From PZPK01 sp963974595 (lineage in GTDB: Bacteria > Pseudomonadota > Gammaproteobacteria > Pseudomonadales > Oleiphilaceae): a stretch of 64,000 bases of DNA. The stretch's first letter is position 1. Every line of letters starts with the position of its first letter. The notes under the pieces were generated by a model. The model worked only from the letters and a program-made list of their open reading frames with translations. It did no database searches and was not told the DNA's origin. Both the position numbers and the translations under genes were made by a program. The stretch covers positions 1 to 64,000 of the forward strand of contig CAXBDA010000006.1 of assembly GCA_963974595.1 (NCBI GenBank), read 5' to 3'. Shown one piece after another: positions 1 through 8,876 of the stretch.

Positions 1-46
1 CCCTTTGAAAGAGATATTCCGCTCATATCGAGAAGGTAAAGAGTAA
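1..46 (+). CDS. Possible 3' end of a truncated gene
   Basis: One plus-strand frame is open from the window edge to a TAA at 44-46, encoding a charged tail that ends REGKE. A second frame closes at 37-39, so the reading frame is not certain. The strong hairpin terminator that starts 11 bases later supports a plus-strand gene ending here. Too little is present to name the product. Confidence 0.3.
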   Translation, partial: PLKEIFRSYREGKE

Positions 47-56
47 GAATAAGAGC

Positions 57-95
57 AAAAAAGCTCGCATTTAAATGATAAATGCGAGCTTTTTT
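57..95. terminator. Strong bidirectional intrinsic terminator
   Basis: A perfect 16-bp stem (57-72 with 80-95) encloses a 7-base loop. The core arm is AGCTCGCATTT, flanked by five A residues on the left and five T residues on the right, so it can terminate transcripts from either side. It separates the gene leaving the left edge from the convergent minus-strand DUF4404 gene. Confidence 0.9.
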
Positions 96-115
96 ATGAA
101 AAGAAAAATATCTTT

Positions 116-373
116 CTAGATGCCAATATTTTTCAGAGTACTTAATACCTGCTCAAGAACTGAAGCGGCGGTAGGGTGCTCGACTTCTATTTCAGTTACC
201 AACTGTTCAACAGACTCTAAAAATGTTGGATCAGCTGGCTCTGCTTCGTCCATATTATGAATATGCGCCTTCACTTGTTCCAACAATGCAAGCTGTTCAG
301 GGCTGATAATATCACCCGCAAAACGCTCATGAAGATCTGTAATTAAATGTTCCGCTTTTTGTTTTGGCATCAT
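116..373 (-). CDS. DUF4404 family small protein
   Basis: This 85-residue, acidic, helical protein has no signal peptide or membrane segment. Its pattern fits the DUF4404 family: an N-terminal LITDLHERF helix, a central acidic stretch and a C-terminal EHPTAASVLEQVLSTLKNIGI-like end. The family is small and of unknown function, found mostly in gammaproteobacteria. Two ATG codons lie in tandem at the start, behind an AGGGAA ribosome-binding site. It lies 70 bases downstream of the phosphate transporter on the same strand and may be cotranscribed with it. The assignment is from residue pattern only. Confidence 0.7.
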   Translation of the reverse strand: MMPKQKAEHLITDLHERFAGDIISPEQLALLEQVKAHIHNMDEAEPADPTFLESVEQLVTEIEVEHPTAASVLEQVLSTLKNIGI

Positions 374-443
374 AATTCCCTATTGAAAATGAAAACTTAG
401 CAATTAACTGCCCACAATAATAGCAAGCAATTATATTTTAAGA

Positions 444-2015
444 CTAGCCTAAAGGTAAATCATTCACCATGAAAAATACACCCGCCGCTAAGGTTGCTGA
501 TGCTGGCACTGTTATTATCCATGCAGCAACAATTTTCTTGACCGCTGAACGCTTAACAAGTTTGTCGCTGTAGAGTTTTTTCATTTTCTTTCGTTCAGAT
601 TTTTTAAGACCCAGCTCATCTTTTTGTTTCTTGGCCTGTTTAATCATCTTTTCCATATCTTCGACAGGGGCCGTCTGAAAACTTTCCAGAAACTTCTGAA
701 GGCGGACTTTTTCTTCACCTTCATGGTCACTAATAATATCCTGAAGCTGATTGGCATAACTTGTTTTGAGGTATTCTCTTAAAAAACCAACACCAAAAAT
801 ACCACCTATGGCTATATGCGTTGAGCTGACAGGCAGACCCAACTGTGACGCAATAATAACCGTAATGGCCGCTGCCATAGCGACACAAAATGCACGCGAC
901 TTATCAAGTTCTGTAATTTCAGCGCCTACCGTTCTAATGATTTTTGGACCAAATAACAATAAACCTAAAGAAATACCTAAAGCACCTATCATCATCACCC
1001 AAAGTGGAATAGGTGCTTTCCCAGAAATACCTGACCCAGGCTGAATAGCATCTGCAATAGCTGCCAGCGGGCCTACGGCATTAGCAACATCATTTGCACC
1101 ATGCGCGAAGCTCAATAGCGCTGCGGCAAAAACCAAGGGTACTGTAAATAATTTATTAATCGATTCACGGCTATTCTCAACAGTTTCAGATTTTCTATTG
1201 ATGAAAGGCTTGACTATAAAATAAACAGCTAACGCGACACCAAAACCAATAATAGCGGCCGTTTGGAAATCTAGTTTCCAAATTTTCTTTAAGCCTTTAA
1301 GTGCAAGATAAGTGCTAAATGCCCAAGCCATAAGACCTATCAATATAGGCACATACTTTCTAGCGGCTTGGATCATATCTGTCTGATAAATAATTTTCTT
1401 TTTAATAAAAAATAAAAATGAAGCTGCAATCGCCCCGCCCAAAACAGGAGAAATGATCCAGCTTGCAGCAATGGCACCCATCTTTTCCCAGTTAGCGATC
1501 CCAAAACCACCTGCTGCGATACCTGCACCTAGCACACCACCCACAATGGAATGGGTTGTCGAAACAGGTGCACCAAATAAAGTTGCAAGATTTAACCAAA
1601 CAGCACCCGCCAGTAATGCTGAGACCATCAACCAGACAAATGTTTTAGTATCATCAAGTTTGGAGGGATCAATAATACTGTTCTTAATTGTAGAAACCAC
1701 TTCACCACCAGCAAGTAAAGCACCTGACGCTTCAAAAATGGCGGCTATCACAATAGCCCAGAATAATGTAATGGCCTTAGAACCCACGGCCGGCCCTACG
1801 TTATTCGCAACATCATTAGCACCAATATTCATGGCCATATAACCACCAATCACAGCTGAAGCTAAAAGAACGATACTGCCATGCAGACCTTTTGAAATTA
1901 AATAAACATAGAGAAGAATGCCGGCCATAAAGAAAAATATTAAACCGAAACGAATAAATTGCGTTTGCTGCTGAAGAGCTTGTTGCTCATTCTTTTGGAT
2001 GTTCTTTAAGCCCAT
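444..2015 (-). CDS. PiT family inorganic phosphate transporter
   Basis: This 523-residue inner-membrane protein carries both halves of the PiT signature: GANDVANNVGP near residues 65-75, and FAHGANDVANAVGPLAAI in the second half. About a dozen hydrophobic segments are visible. A long, Lys/Glu-rich cytoplasmic stretch sits before the last membrane segment. PiT carriers import metal-phosphate with protons (Pit) or phosphate with sodium; the ion cannot be told from sequence. A GAGG ribosome-binding site precedes the ATG. Pit proteins are often paired with a PhoU-like DUF47 protein, but none is seen here. The AT-rich region upstream holds Pho-box-like direct repeats, although they face the divergent gene. 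Confidence 0.93.
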   Translation of the reverse strand: MGLKNIQKNEQQALQQQTQFIRFGLIFFFMAGILLYVYLISKGLHGSIVLLASAVIGGYMAMNIGANDVANNVGPAVGSKAITLFWAIVIAAIFEASGALLAGGEVVSTIKNSIIDPSKLDDTKTFVWLMVSALLAGAVWLNLATLFGAPVSTTHSIVGGVLGAGIAAGGFGIANWEKMGAIAASWIISPVLGGAIAASFLFFIKKKIIYQTDMIQAARKYVPILIGLMAWAFSTYLALKGLKKIWKLDFQTAAIIGFGVALAVYFIVKPFINRKSETVENSRESINKLFTVPLVFAAALLSFAHGANDVANAVGPLAAIADAIQPGSGISGKAPIPLWVMMIGALGISLGLLLFGPKIIRTVGAEITELDKSRAFCVAMAAAITVIIASQLGLPVSSTHIAIGGIFGVGFLREYLKTSYANQLQDIISDHEGEEKVRLQKFLESFQTAPVEDMEKMIKQAKKQKDELGLKKSERKKMKKLYSDKLVKRSAVKKIVAAWIITVPASATLAAGVFFMVNDLPLG

Positions 2016-2087
2016 TTGGGAACCTCATTATTGCTTAAGAATAGTGGATCGAACTATAAAGCGTGATACTTGAAAATGTAACAATAA

Positions 2088-2116
2088 TTTCATATTTTTT
2101 TCATATAAACGTCACT
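2088..2116 (+). promoter_or_regulatory. Pho-box-like direct repeats
   Basis: Three 7-base units start at 2088, 2099 and 2110, exactly 11 bases apart: TTTCATA, TTTCATA and CGTCACT. PhoB binding sites are direct repeats of about CTGTCAT with an 11-base period. A TATATT hexamer at 2120-2125 could be a -10 element for the plus-strand gene at 2266. The region is very AT-rich, so chance is possible, and two of the three units lack the usual GTC core. Confidence 0.25.
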
Positions 2117-2265
2117 TTTTATATTCTTAATAATGTTTTCAAATAAAACACAAATATTCAGAACATGAATAAAAGAGTATTCATAAAATAGATTTTATTG
2201 ATACCTCAATTTTATATATGCTCCTAGGATTATTTTGACTCATGCTCCGGTAGGTAAACTCAAAA

Positions 2266-2943
2266 ATGTCCAAAGTGATTCTTGTCAGACACGCCCAAGC
2301 CTCTTTAGGTAAAGCCAATTATGATGAACTTTCGCAGAGAGGTTTCAAGCAGGCTGAATTATTGGGAAACTATTTTAGTCAGTATTATCAAAAACCAAGC
2401 ACTATAATTTCAGGCACATTAAAAAGGCACGAGCAAACCGCTCAAGCATTAGTAAAAGCCTATCCACAAGCATTGACGTATCAACAAGATGCTGACTGGA
2501 ATGAGTTTGACTTCAAGAAGCTTATCCACCTATATCTCAAGCAAAGACCTAACGAGACACCGTCAACAGGTGACGTTCGTGCATTCTTCTCTATATTAAA
2601 AAAATCGATGCTAGCTTGGTCACAAGATGAACTCGATGGCACGTCAGATAAACTAGAAAATTGGGATGAATTTTCAGCAAGAATTAACAGGGCATTTACT
2701 CGGGTAATGAAGTGTGAGTCAGAGGGCCCACAGATAATAGTCAGTTCGGGAGGTTCAATTGCAATTAAGCTAATGCAAATTCTTGAAATATCACCTAAGA
2801 CAATGATTAACTTGAATTTTCAAATAAGGAACACCAGCTTTAGCGAGCTCCTTATAAAGAAGCATAACATAGACCTCGTAACCTTTAATCAAGTCAATCA
2901 TTTATTGGAAAATAATAACGACAGCATGATTACTTATGCTTAA
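2266..2943 (+). CDS. Histidine phosphatase (phosphoglycerate mutase-like) protein
   Basis: This 225-residue soluble protein begins with the branch-1 histidine phosphatase signature LVRHAQAS (residues 6-13), and SGTLKRHEQTA follows near residues 49-59. The R-H pair that forms the phosphohistidine is present. The second conserved histidine, normally in a HGG motif, reads SSGG here; other members of the superfamily also carry SGG. The substrate is unknown, and the protein is longer than SixA (about 160 residues). AGGTAA precedes the ATG. It converges on rimO with only 14 bases between the stop codons. Confidence 0.8.
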   Translation: MSKVILVRHAQASLGKANYDELSQRGFKQAELLGNYFSQYYQKPSTIISGTLKRHEQTAQALVKAYPQALTYQQDADWNEFDFKKLIHLYLKQRPNETPSTGDVRAFFSILKKSMLAWSQDELDGTSDKLENWDEFSARINRAFTRVMKCESEGPQIIVSSGGSIAIKLMQILEISPKTMINLNFQIRNTSFSELLIKKHNIDLVTFNQVNHLLENNNDSMITYA

Positions 2944-2957
2944 GTCGCGCACTCAGA

Positions 2958-4316
2958 TTAAATTAAATGCCCCCACATATCATACTCATCTGCTTCTTCA
3001 ATTTTGACAGTGACAAAATCACCAGGTTTCAAGTGGGTTGCACCATCAATGAAAACACTGCCGTCAATTTCCGGTGCATCCGCCTGGCTTCTTGCAACCG
3101 CACCTTCTGGCGTCACTTCATCGACTAATACTTTCTGGGTTGTGCCAACTTTGCTTTGTAGTCTTTGCGCACTTATTCTTGCTTGAAGCTCCATAAAGCG
3201 CTGTTGACGTTCTAATTTCACATCTTCAGGAACAGGATCAGCCAAGTCATTTGCCTTAGCACCGTCCACCGGTGAATAGGTAAAACACCCTACCCTATCC
3301 AGCTGTGCCTCTTCTAAAAAGTCGAGCAATATTTGGAAATCTTCTTCAGTCTCGCCCGGAAAACCGACAATAAATGTACTTCTGATGGTTAGCTCAGGAC
3401 ATATGGAGCGCCAAGCCTTGATTCTTTCAAGGTTATTTTCGGCAGCTGCCGGTCTCTTCATCGCTTTGAGAATCTTAGGGCTAGCATGCTGAAAAGGGAT
3501 ATCAAGGTAAGGTACGATTTTGCCTTCTGCCATTAAAGGAATTACATCATCAACATGCGGATATGGGTAAACATAATGAAGGCGAACCCAGACACCCATA
3601 TCACCAAGCGCCTCACACAATTCCAGCATTCTCGTTTTGACTGGGCGGCCCTGCCAAAATGATGTTTTATATTTAATATCCACACCATAGGCACTGGTAT
3701 CTTGAGATATAACTAATAACTCTTTTGTACCTGCTGCGACAAGCCTTTCTGCTTCATCTAATACTGACCCTGCTTCGCGACTAACCAGCTTACCGCGCAT
3801 GTCAGGGATAATACAGAAGGTGCATTTATGGTTACAGCCTTCAGATATTTTGAGATATGAGTAATGTCTAGGTGTTAACTTAATGCCTTGAGCCGGTATC
3901 AAGTCGATATGGGGATTATGCTCTTTTGACGGTGGCAGCCAATCATGAACTGCGCCGACCACGTCTTCATAAGCTTGCGGGCCTGTGACAGCAAGCACAC
4001 CCGGATTACGCTCTTTAATGGTTTCTGCGTCCTTCCCCTTACCCATACAACCGGTAACAATAACCTTGCCATTTTCTTTCATGGCCTCATTGATCGCATC
4101 TAACGATTCTTGTTTGGCAGAATCAATAAAGCCACAGGTATTAATCACCACCACATCGGCATCTTGATACGTCGGCACAACATCATAACCTTCAAGTTTT
4201 AACTGTGTCAGAATTCGCTCAGAGTCAACCAAGGCCTTAGGACAACCTAAGCTGATCATGCCTACTCGTCTATTACCGTTTGAATCGTTACTTGAATCGT
4301 TCGTTGCTTGACTCAC
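2958..4316 (-). CDS. rimO: Ribosomal protein S12 methylthiotransferase RimO
   Basis: RimO is a radical-SAM enzyme that adds a methylthio group to an aspartate of ribosomal protein S12. The 452-residue protein has the N-terminal UPF0004 domain with three cluster cysteines (C25 in SLGCPKALVDSE, C61 in NTCGF and C90 in TGCMG). The radical-SAM motif CNHKCTFC lies at 161-168, and a TRAM domain forms the last 65 residues. The IPDMRGKLVSR stretch after the radical-SAM motif is typical of RimO rather than MiaB. The start is GTG, behind a TAGGTAA element. An N-terminal Ser/Asn-rich extension of about 15 residues precedes the conserved part. Confidence 0.96.
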   Translation of the reverse strand: MSQATNDSSNDSNGNRRVGMISLGCPKALVDSERILTQLKLEGYDVVPTYQDADVVVINTCGFIDSAKQESLDAINEAMKENGKVIVTGCMGKGKDAETIKERNPGVLAVTGPQAYEDVVGAVHDWLPPSKEHNPHIDLIPAQGIKLTPRHYSYLKISEGCNHKCTFCIIPDMRGKLVSREAGSVLDEAERLVAAGTKELLVISQDTSAYGVDIKYKTSFWQGRPVKTRMLELCEALGDMGVWVRLHYVYPYPHVDDVIPLMAEGKIVPYLDIPFQHASPKILKAMKRPAAAENNLERIKAWRSICPELTIRSTFIVGFPGETEEDFQILLDFLEEAQLDRVGCFTYSPVDGAKANDLADPVPEDVKLERQQRFMELQARISAQRLQSKVGTTQKVLVDEVTPEGAVARSQADAPEIDGSVFIDGATHLKPGDFVTVKIEEADEYDMWGHLI

Positions 4317-4577
4317 GTTATTACCTACCCCAATCTACAAAGTTAGTACACAAAAAAGGAAAGGATTCTAGCATACATAGGTCGATGCTTCTGCGATTTT
4401 TTCTACCAGTAAATGCCTAGGATAACCGAAAATATCAGCGCATTTTATAAAACTCATTCACACAGTGATTTTAAAAAAACCCAATGTTAATATAAGGCTA
4501 CTTTTTAACTATCCCAGCATCCAGATGCAAGACTATACATTTGGCGCATAACATTACTTTTCAGGTATTCAGACCCC

Positions 4578-5372
4578 GTGCTTAAAACAATCATCAAGTA
4601 CATCAATATGGCCACAGCCAGAGCAACATTCGTCTATTTTGTTACCTTTATCGCTTTAAATGCTTCTGCAAATGAGGATCCAGGAGCCGTCACAAATGAC
4701 GATACGCAGTGGTACCAGATTGAATATATTATTTTTGAACACCTACAAACAGACGACCATATTCTTCGTTATGAAGATACGCCATATCCTTCCACTCAAA
4801 ACAAACAATATACCTATCTGACCACAAACCCTTACCCTATTTCACCTTATCAATTTACTTTGTTAAATAGTGAGGAAGGCGTACTAACGACAGCATTAAG
4901 ACAACTAAATAAAAGTAAATTGGTCCATGTTCTCGATACCGGGGCTTGGCAACAAACACTGTCTACTGAATTTTTGCCAGCGCCTTTACGAATCAATAAA
5001 TCAGTATCTAAAGAGCGCCAATTATTTGGAGAATTACAGTTAACGAGAAGTCGCTATACACATGCAGAATTCAAACTCTATTTAACGAAATCAATGACTG
5101 TTCCATTCAAAAACATAATTGACTGGTTCGTTACCGACAATGCTCAGTGGAGGACCATCGAGTTATTAACACCTATTGATAATATCTCATCTACTGAAAT
5201 AATTGGTACCGATACAATATACACAGACACGCTTTATCTAGGTGAGTCAAGACGCATAAAAGAAGGTGAAATCCATTACATTGATCACCCTGTTTTCAGT
5301 GTAATCATTACCATTAAAGGGGCACCTTCCCCTGAGCATTTAAATAATTATGTGGGCTATACAGGTGAATAA
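4578..5372 (+). CDS. CsiV-like periplasmic protein
   Basis: This is a 264-residue secreted protein. The longest frame starts at a GTG, but the ATG at 4608 begins a cleaner signal peptide (MATARATFVYFVTFIALNASA) and may be the real start. The mature part opens with WYQIEYIIFEH, the hallmark of the CsiV family (PF10972), periplasmic proteins linked in Vibrio to control of peptidoglycan synthesis by D-amino acids. A RLFGELQLTRSRYTH-like core and a C-terminal beta-rich part also fit. The stop codon lies inside the start of the next gene, so the two are probably translated together. Confidence 0.65.
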   Translation: MLKTIIKYINMATARATFVYFVTFIALNASANEDPGAVTNDDTQWYQIEYIIFEHLQTDDHILRYEDTPYPSTQNKQYTYLTTNPYPISPYQFTLLNSEEGVLTTALRQLNKSKLVHVLDTGAWQQTLSTEFLPAPLRINKSVSKERQLFGELQLTRSRYTHAEFKLYLTKSMTVPFKNIIDWFVTDNAQWRTIELLTPIDNISSTEIIGTDTIYTDTLYLGESRRIKEGEIHYIDHPVFSVIITIKGAPSPEHLNNYVGYTGE

Positions 5373-5823
5373 CCTAACATCAAGTATTTGGGTTGATGCA
5401 GACGCCTGTCCTGTTGCGGTCAAGGAAATGCTAATAAGGGCAGCAAAACGAACAGGCATTCAAATAACCTTTGTCGCCAACCAAAATATCACTTTACCCT
5501 CGCTCAAAAACTTAACATCTGTTCAAGTCAGTAGCGGTTTCGACGTAGCAGATAATTGGATTGTACAGCACACTCAATGTGGCGATTTAGTGATCACTCA
5601 GGATATTCCACTAGCTGATGAAGTAATCACTAAAGGCGCGATTGCCATAGGCCCAAGGGGGCATATATATACGAAGGAAAATATAAAATCCAGACTAAAT
5701 ATGCGTGATTTTATGGAAACAATGCGTTCAAGCGGAATACATAGTGGCGGGCCGGCACCACTAAACCAACAGGATAAACAAAATTTTGCTAATCAACTTG
5801 ATAAGTGGCTTTCGAAAATATAA
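5350..5823 (+). CDS. yaiI: YaiI/YqxD family (DUF188) protein
   Basis: The 157-residue protein matches the YaiI/YqxD family along its length: IWVDADACP near the N terminus, GFDVADNWI, GDLVITQDIPLA and RDFMETMRSSGI near the C terminus. The conserved aspartates resemble those of PIN-like nucleases, but no activity is established. The ATG at 5350 overlaps the preceding gene by 23 bases; a GTG at 5365 is an alternative start closer to the family's usual N terminus. It is probably cotranscribed with the CsiV-like gene. Confidence 0.92.
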   Translation: MWAIQVNNLTSSIWVDADACPVAVKEMLIRAAKRTGIQITFVANQNITLPSLKNLTSVQVSSGFDVADNWIVQHTQCGDLVITQDIPLADEVITKGAIAIGPRGHIYTKENIKSRLNMRDFMETMRSSGIHSGGPAPLNQQDKQNFANQLDKWLSKI

Positions 5824-5858
5824 ATGGAACGTTATGAAAAAGACTCGAAGTAACCATG

Positions 5859-6590
5859 CTATCTAAAAACCCCTTGCAGAACCTCATGAACTTTCCCCAT
5901 TCCTAGGTGCACAGACTCTTCAATTTCAGACATCGTAATCGTTTGTTCTGTCATTCCCGCCGCCCAGTTAACACTTAGCGCCAGACAGGCATATTGCATC
6001 CCTAACTCTTTAGCCAAACTCGCTTCAGGCATCCCCGTCATCCCGACCATGTCACAACCATCTTGCTTCATACGTTTGATTTCTGCTGCCGTCTCTAAAC
6101 GGGGGCCTTGAGTCGCGCCATAAGTACCCCCATCTAAAATTTGAATATTGGCTAATTTAGCGGATTCTAGAAGCCGCTGTCTTAACGAGCCAGAGTAAGG
6201 ATAACTAAAATCTATATGCTCAACAGACTCAATATGAGTACCATCGTAAATGCTGGACTCCCTTCCATAGGTGTAGTCAATAATCTGATCAGGAACCGAT
6301 AATGCTGTTGGCTCAAGAGCTGAATGAATACCACCAACAGCATTAACCGCCAAGATATTTTTCACACCTGATTCTTTTAGAGCAAATAAATTGGCACGGT
6401 AGTTAATTTTATGCGGAGCTACTTTGTGCGGAATACCGTGTCGCGCTAAAAACACAACATCATGCTTATTAAATTTTGCAAAGCTTAGTATTGAGCTGGG
6501 CTCACCAAAAGGTGTTTCACACCACTTTTGCTCGACAATACTAAAACCTTCTAGTTGATTTAAGCCAGTACCACCTATTATTCCAATCAT
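5859..6590 (-). CDS. mtnP: S-methyl-5'-thioinosine phosphorylase
   Basis: This 243-residue purine nucleoside phosphorylase of the MTAP/MTIP type starts MIGIIGGTGLNQLEG. It carries the phosphate-binding IGGTG, the LARHG motif, and the substrate-site stretch GMTGMPEASLAKELG followed by SVNWAAG. The Pseudomonas enzyme with this arrangement (PA3004) uses methylthioinosine rather than methylthioadenosine, and there it lies next to nagZ and psrA, as here. It is probably the last gene of the minus-strand block that starts near psrA, 9 bases after the MscS gene. MTIP activity is inferred from neighbourhood and motif. Confidence 0.85.
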   Translation of the reverse strand: MIGIIGGTGLNQLEGFSIVEQKWCETPFGEPSSILSFAKFNKHDVVFLARHGIPHKVAPHKINYRANLFALKESGVKNILAVNAVGGIHSALEPTALSVPDQIIDYTYGRESSIYDGTHIESVEHIDFSYPYSGSLRQRLLESAKLANIQILDGGTYGATQGPRLETAAEIKRMKQDGCDMVGMTGMPEASLAKELGMQYACLALSVNWAAGMTEQTITMSEIEESVHLGMGKVHEVLQGVFR

Positions 6591-6599
6591 GATAAAGAC

Positions 6600-7733
6600 C
6601 TATTCCGGTTTACTTGATGCAGTTTCTTCTGCAAAACCATTCAATTTTAAGACATCAGCAAAATGAAGTGTTGATGTAGGAAAAGCAACGTCTGCCTCTT
6701 CACCCTCTATAATTTCTAATACTTTTAAGAGTACACCCTGCTTAATTTCATGATATTTAATCCAGTCAGTTGTTTTTGTAAATGTATAAATAAAGAAATC
6801 CAAGGATGATTCCCCAAAACTAGTGAAATTTACAATCATCGTCTGAGTGCTATCGATTTCATCATGTTCATATAACATGGATTTTACTTTTTCAATAATC
6901 ACAGGCAGGCGAGCAGCATCAGAATAACGAACCCCCAATGTTTCAAAGATACGCCTGTGGCTCATGCGAGACGGATTTTGTACTGATATTGTGGTAAAAA
7001 ACGCATTAGGTACATATAGTGGGCGCTTATCGAACGTTGTAATTGTCGTTAATCGCCAGCCTACTTTGACGACGGTCCCTTCAATTTCTTTATCAGGGGA
7101 TCTAATCCAATCACCTACTTTAAAAGGTCTATCCAAATAAATCATCAAGCCACCAAAAAAATTGGCGAGCAAATCTTTTGCTGCAAAACCAACGGCTAAA
7201 CCACCCACACCACCAAAAGCAAGGACACCACTGATGCTATAACCTGTTGATTGGAGAATAACCAGAACAGCCAAGATAACACAGATAGCCTTAAGCAATT
7301 TCCCAACGGCAAACACCGTGGTTTCATCCATTGGCTCTTTCATTTTTTCTTCGCAAATAACTAAGCTCTCAACACCACTGATAAATCGAATAATGAACCA
7401 GGTTAAACAAAAGACCACTGTTATTCTTTGTGCGTAGAAAAAAAGGCTAAACATTTCTGAATCAGATTCACGCTGAATACTATACGCCAACCAAGAGATT
7501 CCTAAGAGCCAAATAGCCAACATCACGGGGCCTCGGGCAGCGTGAAGAAAGGTGTCATCCCATAGGTTTCTAGTTTTAGAAAATTGCCGCTCGATTTGAG
7601 TAAATATACGCCCGACTAAAGCACCAGTTAACGCTGTGATTGCTAAAATAATGAGGACTTCAACAAACTGCCGATACAATACGTTTTCTAGCCCCTGAAG
7701 CTCTAACCATGTATTTAAAATATTCCAATTCAT
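6600..7733 (-). CDS. MscS-type mechanosensitive channel
   Basis: This 377-residue inner-membrane protein has four hydrophobic segments in its first half. The MscS pore helix and beta domain follow: GVGGLAVGFAAKDLLANFFGG, then the LDRPFKVGDWI and GTVVKVGWRLTTITT motifs, and YVPNAFFTTISVQNPSR. The C-terminal alpha/beta domain is present, so the protein looks complete. Such channels release solutes on hypo-osmotic shock. It lies between mtnP and nagZ on the same strand, with gaps of 9 and 36 bases. That placement is not typical of the Pseudomonas locus. Confidence 0.92.
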   Translation of the reverse strand: MNWNILNTWLELQGLENVLYRQFVEVLIILAITALTGALVGRIFTQIERQFSKTRNLWDDTFLHAARGPVMLAIWLLGISWLAYSIQRESDSEMFSLFFYAQRITVVFCLTWFIIRFISGVESLVICEEKMKEPMDETTVFAVGKLLKAICVILAVLVILQSTGYSISGVLAFGGVGGLAVGFAAKDLLANFFGGLMIYLDRPFKVGDWIRSPDKEIEGTVVKVGWRLTTITTFDKRPLYVPNAFFTTISVQNPSRMSHRRIFETLGVRYSDAARLPVIIEKVKSMLYEHDEIDSTQTMIVNFTSFGESSLDFFIYTFTKTTDWIKYHEIKQGVLLKVLEIIEGEEADVAFPTSTLHFADVLKLNGFAEETASSKPE

Positions 7734-7769
7734 TATTTTTTATCAACACCTATTCATTAACGATTCGAA

Positions 7770-8840
7770 TTACACATTACGTGTCGTGTTTTTCCACCGC
7801 TTACTGTTTTGTAAGTCATAAATATTTTTTCTTTTGTGGACATTAAATCTCAAGCGATTTAAACGTTTATTCGCAAAAGAAGCAGGATCATTTTTATATA
7901 CACCATCCAAATAGGCTAACACTTCTTGAGCGCCTTCGGGGTGATTGCAAACCAGCACCATATCGCAGCCCGCAGAAAGTGCCGCTTTAGCTCGATCTGT
8001 AAAAGTACCCGCAACGCTAGCGCCTTCCATAGACAAATCGTCACTAAAAATAACCCCCTCAAAACCAATATCTTTACGCAGGATAGATTGAAGCCACTTC
8101 TTTGAAAAGCCAGCAGGTAAGGTATCCACAGAAGAATAGATAACATGAGCTGGCATTAAAGCATCCACTTTTTGCTTATCAGAAATAAGTGAGCGAAAAA
8201 TAGATAGGTCATCCATCTCCAAAGCATTTAGAGACCTTGAGTCAACAGATATTTCATGATGCGAGTCAGCGGCCACGCCACCATGACCCGGAAAGTGCTT
8301 ACCCGTTGCAACCATACCCGCCTCATGCATGCCATCAATGAAGGCACTCGTCAGCTCGATAATCGTCTCTGCATCATTTGAAAATGCACGATCGCCAATA
8401 ACACTTGAAATTCCATGATCCCTATCTAAAACAGGAGCAAAACTTAAATCAATGTCATATGCGAGAAGTTCGGAAGCAATTAACCAACCAAAGTCTTTTG
8501 CCTTTTGTATAGCCTCTTCCGGATACCTTGAAAACAACTCACCTAGAGTAGCCATAGCGGGAATAGGCGTAAAACCTTCTTTAAAACGCTGAACCCGACC
8601 GCCCTCATGATCAACCGCAATAATAATGTTCGGAGAGATTTCACGCACCTCAGCAACCAATGCAAACAATTGTTCAGGTGAAACATAATTACGACTGAAT
8701 AAAATCAGGCCACCAACTAAAGGATTAGAAAGCGTTATTTTTTCAGACTCAGTTAACACTAAACCCTCAACATCTAACATAAGAGGGCCAATCACAGCTG
8801 GTTTATTAACTGGCATATCGGACTTAACGGACATAGACAT
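7770..8840 (-). CDS. nagZ: Beta-N-acetylhexosaminidase NagZ
   Basis: NagZ is a cytoplasmic glycoside hydrolase family 3 enzyme that removes GlcNAc from anhydro-muropeptides during peptidoglycan recycling. The 356-residue protein has IAVDHEGGRVQRF, the flexible-loop motif KHFPGHGGVAADSHH that carries the Asp-His acid/base pair, and FSDDLSMEGA with the nucleophile aspartate. It has no signal peptide, as expected. It sits just downstream of a YkuD enzyme and psrA. AmpD, the next enzyme in recycling, is also in this window at 16.1 kb. Confidence 0.96.
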   Translation of the reverse strand: MSMSVKSDMPVNKPAVIGPLMLDVEGLVLTESEKITLSNPLVGGLILFSRNYVSPEQLFALVAEVREISPNIIIAVDHEGGRVQRFKEGFTPIPAMATLGELFSRYPEEAIQKAKDFGWLIASELLAYDIDLSFAPVLDRDHGISSVIGDRAFSNDAETIIELTSAFIDGMHEAGMVATGKHFPGHGGVAADSHHEISVDSRSLNALEMDDLSIFRSLISDKQKVDALMPAHVIYSSVDTLPAGFSKKWLQSILRKDIGFEGVIFSDDLSMEGASVAGTFTDRAKAALSAGCDMVLVCNHPEGAQEVLAYLDGVYKNDPASFANKRLNRLRFNVHKRKNIYDLQNSKRWKNTTRNV

Positions 8841-8876
8841 TCACTTTAGAGACTTTAAGAGAGAAATAACATTTGG

